Positions 60,673-64,000 of a stretch of DNA of 64,000 bases are shown here, piece by piece. The translations under genes and the position numbers were made by a program. The stretch is taken from contig NZ_JACFAJ010000005.1 in assembly GCF_014250685.1 (NCBI RefSeq), positions 1-64,000 on the forward strand, given 5' to 3'. The stretch comes from Cetobacterium sp. 2A (GTDB taxonomy: Bacteria > Fusobacteriota > Fusobacteriia > Fusobacteriales > Fusobacteriaceae). The notes below the pieces were generated by a model. That model ran no database searches and was not told the origin of the DNA. It saw only the letters and a list, made by a program, of their open reading frames with translations. Position 1 is the stretch's first letter. The number at the start of each line of letters is the position of its first letter.

Positions 60673-62052
60673 TTATCTTCCGCCCACAATTATCTCCTTT
60701 AGAAGTATCGTAGGTTGTCCCACGTTTGCAGGAATACTTCCTGATACTGACCCACACATTCCTTGACCGTGTTCTAAATTATCTCCTACCATTTCTATTT
60801 TCTTTAAAATATCTGGTCCGTTTCCAATTAAAGTCGCACCTCTTATTGGATTTTTAATTTCTCCATTTTCAATGATATACCCTTCCATTACTGAAAAATT
60901 AAAATCTCCAGTTGATGGATTTACTGATCCACCACCCATATATTTAGCATAAATTCCTCTTTCAGTATTTTTAATCATATCTTCTTTCTTTGATTTCCCA
61001 GCCAATATAAAAGTATTAGTCATTCTAGATGTCGGGGCATATTTATACGATTCTCTTCTAGAACTTCCTGTAGATTCCATTCCCATTCTTCTACCGTTTA
61101 ATTTATCTATCATATATCCTTTTAAGATTCCATTTTCTATTAAAACATTTCTTCTAGTTGGAGTTCCCTCATCGTCTATATTTGACGATCCCCATTCATT
61201 TGCTAAAGTTCCATCATCCACTGCTGAAACTACATCACTTGCTATTTTTTCTCCTAACTTTCCTGAGAAAACAGAAGTTCCTTTGGCAACACTTGTAGCT
61301 TCTAAACCATGCCCACAAGCTTCATGGAAAATAACTCCTCCAAACTGATTATCTATAATAACTGGCATTTTTCCAGAAGGTGCATAATCTGCATTTAGCA
61401 TTGTTTTAGCTATTCTTGATGCTTCTTTAGCGTACTTTTTTACATCTATCTCATTAAATAGTTCAAATCCTTTTGATGCTCCTGGTCTATATGAACCAAT
61501 TTGCATCTCACTTCCTTTACTAGCAACGCTCTCTATTCCAATTCTTGTTCTAACTCTTGTATCTTCAACAAATACCCCTTCACTATTTGCTACCAAAATA
61601 TTTTGAATTGAATCACCATACGATACTCTAACCTGTGATATCACTTCATCATAATTCTTAGCAGCGCTATTAGCCTCTTTCATGATTAAAATCTTTTGAT
61701 CTTTTGAAATCGTATCAGGAGGTAAAATTATCTTATTTCTATTTTCTATTTCTCTTTTTATAAGATTGATTACAATGTCTTCTTTGGTTCCAGAAATAGC
61801 CTTAGCTGCTCTTCTTGCTGTCTGAATTAGATTTTCAAAACTCATATCATTTGTATATGCGTAAACAGAAAATAAATCTTTAAATATTCTTATCCCTATT
61901 CCATGCTCTTTCCCAGAAATAGCACTTTGTATTTTTCCATCTATCATAAAAAGTGAGTCCCCAATTTTATCTTCAATAAAAACTTCGGCAAAATCTCCAC
62001 CAGTTGAAAGAGCTTCATTTAAAATATCTTCAATTTTATTTTTTCCCAGCAT
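60673..62052 (-). CDS. tldD: TldD metalloprotease subunit with phage-supplied C-terminus
   Basis: A 459-residue TldD, which forms a heterodimer with TldE that degrades peptides and matures modified peptides. The zinc motif HEACGH is His243-Glu244-x3-His248. The last 16 codons after the att core (60673-60706) are phage DNA, giving LLKEIIVGGR in place of KIKNMVIGGR, which is left at 20074. The Gly-Gly-Arg end is kept, so the enzyme is probably still active. GGAGG precedes the ATG. It is divergent from tldE. Confidence 0.95.
   Translation of the reverse strand: MLGKNKIEDILNEALSTGGDFAEVFIEDKIGDSLFMIDGKIQSAISGKEHGIGIRIFKDLFSVYAYTNDMSFENLIQTARRAAKAISGTKEDIVINLIKREIENRNKIILPPDTISKDQKILIMKEANSAAKNYDEVISQVRVSYGDSIQNILVANSEGVFVEDTRVRTRIGIESVASKGSEMQIGSYRPGASKGFELFNEIDVKKYAKEASRIAKTMLNADYAPSGKMPVIIDNQFGGVIFHEACGHGLEATSVAKGTSVFSGKLGEKIASDVVSAVDDGTLANEWGSSNIDDEGTPTRRNVLIENGILKGYMIDKLNGRRMGMESTGSSRRESYKYAPTSRMTNTFILAGKSKKEDMIKNTERGIYAKYMGGGSVNPSTGDFNFSVMEGYIIENGEIKNPIRGATLIGNGPDILKKIEMVGDNLEHGQGMCGSVSGSIPANVGQPTILLKEIIVGGR
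60707..60720. repeat. attR core, 14-bp direct repeat
   Basis: ATCGTAGGTTGTCC, identical to attL at 20108-20121. It lies within the tldD reading frame, coding the GQPTI segment. Bases to the right are chromosomal, those to the left phage. Confidence 0.92.
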
Positions 62053-62178
62053 TTCTTTCCTCCTTAAGTATTTTCCTAATTATATCAGAAACTTGTAGTT
62101 TTTTCATTAATTATTGCCTTAATTTAATATTTGAGATATAATCCTTTCAACGGAAATTTAAAAGGGATGGATGATTAT

Positions 62179-63519
62179 ATGACAAATAAAAAATTTATTG
62201 ATGAAGTTTTTAAAAAAGCTAATGAACTAAAATTAGAAGACTTTGAAATCTTCTTTGTTTCATCTGAAAGCAGTTCTCTTAAAGTTTTTAAAGGAGCTGT
62301 GGACTCATATTCTGATAATCAAAATGGAGGTATTTCTTTTAGAACCAAAGTTGGGGATAAAATGGGATATTCTTATACTGAATCTTTAGAATTAGAAGAC
62401 ATTACTCCACTAATAGAAAATGCAATCTCCAACGGTAAGATTATAGAAAGTGATGACCTTATCGAAATTTACGGTGAACAATCAACATATACTCCCGTGA
62501 AATCTTATTCAAATGCCATAGAAAACATTGATGTTCAAGATAGAATAAATTTTTTAATTGAAGCTGAAAAGATTGCTTTTAGCTTAGATTCAAGAGTAAA
62601 AAATGTAAATTATTGTCTTTTTGGAATGGGTACATCTGAGTGTATAATAAAAAATTCTAAAGGATTGGATTTATCACAAAAGAGTAATTCAGCCTATGTA
62701 TATTTAGCTGTAGTTGTTGAAGAGAATGGAATTATTAAAAATGATTCTGCATACATAGTTTCAAAAGATTTTAAAGATTTTGATGCTACAAAATTAGCTA
62801 AAGAAGCGGTAAGTAAAGCTATTTCAAAACTAAACTCTATTGATGCAACTTCACATTCTGGAAAAGTAATTATAAATAATGAGGCCTTTTCTGACCTTCT
62901 TGAAGCTATGTCAGGAATTTTTTCTGCTGAAAATGTTCAAAAGGGAATTTCAAAATTAAAAAATAAGTTAAACACTCAAATATCTTCAGAAATTATAACT
63001 TTGGTAGATGATCCTCATTTGGAAGATGGTTATAACAGTTCTTCTTTTGACTCAGAAGGAGTTCCAACTAAATGTAAAACTATTATAGAAAATGGAATTT
63101 TACAAACTTATCTACATAATACTAAAACAGCAACTAAAGATGGAATCAAATCAACTGGAAATGCTTCTAAAAATGGATACAAAGGTACACTTGGAATTTC
63201 TCCTTTTAATTTTTATATAAAAAATGGAACTTTAACTGAAAGTGAACTTTATAATAAACTAAAAAATGGAGTACTGATTACAAATTTCTCTGGCCTTCAT
63301 TCAGGACTTAACTCTATTTCTGGAGATTTCTCTCTAGCTGCAGAGGGATTCCTAATTGAAAATGGACAAATTTCTAAACCTTTAAATCAAATAACTCTAT
63401 CCGGAAATTTTTTCACTCTCTTAGAAGATATTGAAGAGATAGGTAGCGATTTAAAATTTAATCTTTCTGGAGTTGGGTCACCAGCTGTTCTTGTTAAAAA
63501 TTTAAATATTTCTGCATAA
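62179..63519 (+). CDS. pmbA: TldE/PmbA-family protease partner
   Basis: A 446-residue TldE/PmbA relative, the non-catalytic partner of TldD. It has no HExxxH motif. SFDSEGVPTKCKTIIENGIL, SGLHSGLNSISGDFSLAAEGFLIENG and the ending SPAVLVKNLNISA align with TldD counterparts. ATG 62179 is chosen for AAAGGGATGG; a longer frame starts 48 bases earlier. Divergent from tldD across a 126-base gap, which suggests shared control. Confidence 0.92.
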   Translation: MTNKKFIDEVFKKANELKLEDFEIFFVSSESSSLKVFKGAVDSYSDNQNGGISFRTKVGDKMGYSYTESLELEDITPLIENAISNGKIIESDDLIEIYGEQSTYTPVKSYSNAIENIDVQDRINFLIEAEKIAFSLDSRVKNVNYCLFGMGTSECIIKNSKGLDLSQKSNSAYVYLAVVVEENGIIKNDSAYIVSKDFKDFDATKLAKEAVSKAISKLNSIDATSHSGKVIINNEAFSDLLEAMSGIFSAENVQKGISKLKNKLNTQISSEIITLVDDPHLEDGYNSSSFDSEGVPTKCKTIIENGILQTYLHNTKTATKDGIKSTGNASKNGYKGTLGISPFNFYIKNGTLTESELYNKLKNGVLITNFSGLHSGLNSISGDFSLAAEGFLIENGQISKPLNQITLSGNFFTLLEDIEEIGSDLKFNLSGVGSPAVLVKNLNISA

Positions 63520-63523
63520 AAAA

Positions 63524-63553
63524 ATCCCACAGATACTAATTTATCTGTGGGAT
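63524..63553. terminator. Bidirectional terminator
   Basis: A 12-bp stem ATCCCACAGATA/TATCTGTGGGAT between pmbA and the convergent last gene, with T and A runs on either side. Confidence 0.88.
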
Positions 63554-63561
63554 AATTTTTA

Positions 63562-63972
63562 TTAAGCCCTAGCTGAGATAGCCCAAACTAGTGTATCTTT
63601 CATCTCTTTAAAATTCTTAAGATATTTAAGTTTTACCATATCTCCGTATAATTTTAATTCAAAATCAGCTATAGCATCTACAAAGTCAGCTATATCTGCA
63701 TTTCTTCTTCCATATGAAAGTGATCTCTTTTCCTGTTTTCCTTCAATTAGAAGAGTTAAAATTCCTTTTGTGAATCCTAAAATTTCAACATCTGCAACTT
63801 TTTCATTATAAGCAGTTTCTATTGCTCTTTCTTTTCTTGCTTCTGCATTTTGTCTTTTATGTTCTGTTCTTCTTTTGTCATCTTTTTCTTTAACTAATCT
63901 TGCTGCTTTTTTTATTCTTTTCTCAGTTCCGTGAGCTTTTCCTTTTGCTTTATCTTTACTTATAACTTCCAT
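63562..63972 (-). CDS. Basic protein, unknown
   Basis: A 136-residue protein. The N-terminal half is a Lys/Arg/Glu-rich helix (HGTEKRIKKAARLVKEKDDK ...), the C-terminal half more globular (GILTLLIEGKQEKRSLSYGR). It might bind nucleic acid or ribosomes. No family recognised. A GGAGG site lies before the ATG. Confidence 0.65.
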   Translation of the reverse strand: MEVISKDKAKGKAHGTEKRIKKAARLVKEKDDKRRTEHKRQNAEARKERAIETAYNEKVADVEILGFTKGILTLLIEGKQEKRSLSYGRRNADIADFVDAIADFELKLYGDMVKLKYLKNFKEMKDTLVWAISARA

Positions 63973-64000
63973 TTAATCCTCCAAGGGTAATTAATATTTG

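Larger units (their letters stand above)
20108..60720. mobile_element. Complete-looking 40.6-kb tailed-phage prophage in tldD
   Basis: The element runs between two copies of a 14-bp att core. It encodes integrase, recombination, repressor, replication, packaging, head, tail, lysis and cargo genes in one collinear order. Head genes resemble the PBSX/SPP1 set; a tape measure of 1492 residues, no sheath gene and no obvious tail-tube partner suggest a long non-contractile tail (siphovirus), which is inference. Late genes occupy the plus strand from 36.2 to 57.2 kb. Several accessory genes are broken, but structural genes look intact. Confidence 0.95.

Noticed and set aside
1-64000. CRISPR arrays, tRNA or rRNA genes, insertion sequences
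   Set aside because: No regularly spaced repeats, cloverleaf sequences or transposase genes were seen. The integrase belongs to the prophage and its site is in tldD, not in a tRNA gene.

Overview
The window (about 30% G+C by eye) looks like a piece of chromosome from a Gram-negative anaerobe of the Fusobacteriales (Fusobacterium or Cetobacterium type). The low G+C, strong GGAGG ribosome binding sites, frequent TTG/GTG starts, a histidine-fermentation operon, an outer-membrane barrel protein and lipoproteins all fit. The genus is inference; there is no rRNA or other marker gene here.

Left chromosomal part (1-20107): the 3' end of a nitronate monooxygenase; a frameshifted M20 amidohydrolase with a small membrane protein upstream; a histidine utilisation operon (transporter, hutH, ftcD, hutI, fchA) that lacks hutU; a cold-shock gene; hutG co-transcribed with a lone ABC ATPase; an outer-membrane barrel gene; small Cys-rich, membrane and lipoprotein genes; a MarR-controlled HlyD/DUF2955 efflux operon; yaaA; a YkuE-type phosphoesterase; rlmF; and a secreted YtcJ-type amidohydrolase.

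Centre (20108-60720): a 40.6-kb tailed-phage prophage. A large serine integrase has inserted it into the 3' end of tldD. A 14-bp direct repeat marks attL and attR. The phage supplies a substitute tldD tail, and the original tail is stranded 40 kb away at attL. Phage order: integrase and early genes on the minus strand (RecT, YqaJ exonuclease), LexA/CI-type repressor, a cargo block that looks like an ABC-three-component (ABC-3C) conflict system, a minus-strand block of secreted or membrane proteins, a Cro-like gene, a replication initiator with CTAG-rich iterons, PBSX/SPP1-like terminase, portal and head genes, tail genes, a HicB-like pair with its own promoter and terminator, tape measure, baseplate, S74 tail fibre, holin and M15 endolysin. 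The right end carries a minus-strand membrane-protein/toxin-like pair and an RnlA-RnlB toxin-antitoxin pair. Five copies of one 14-bp operator, at 25.5 kb and 32.5 kb, tie the repressor to at least two promoter regions.

Right chromosomal part (60721-64000): the body of tldD, the divergent tldE/pmbA partner, and one unrecognised basic protein.

The most interesting material is the cargo at the prophage module junctions: the ABC-3C-like operon beside the repressor, the RnlAB pair at attR, the possible toxin/immunity pair before it and the HicB cassette within the late operon. Several genes are visibly broken (frameshifts or in-frame stops at 784-1946, 26551-26910, 33241-33418 and perhaps the terS start). 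All functional calls are from reading the sequence; no searches were run.
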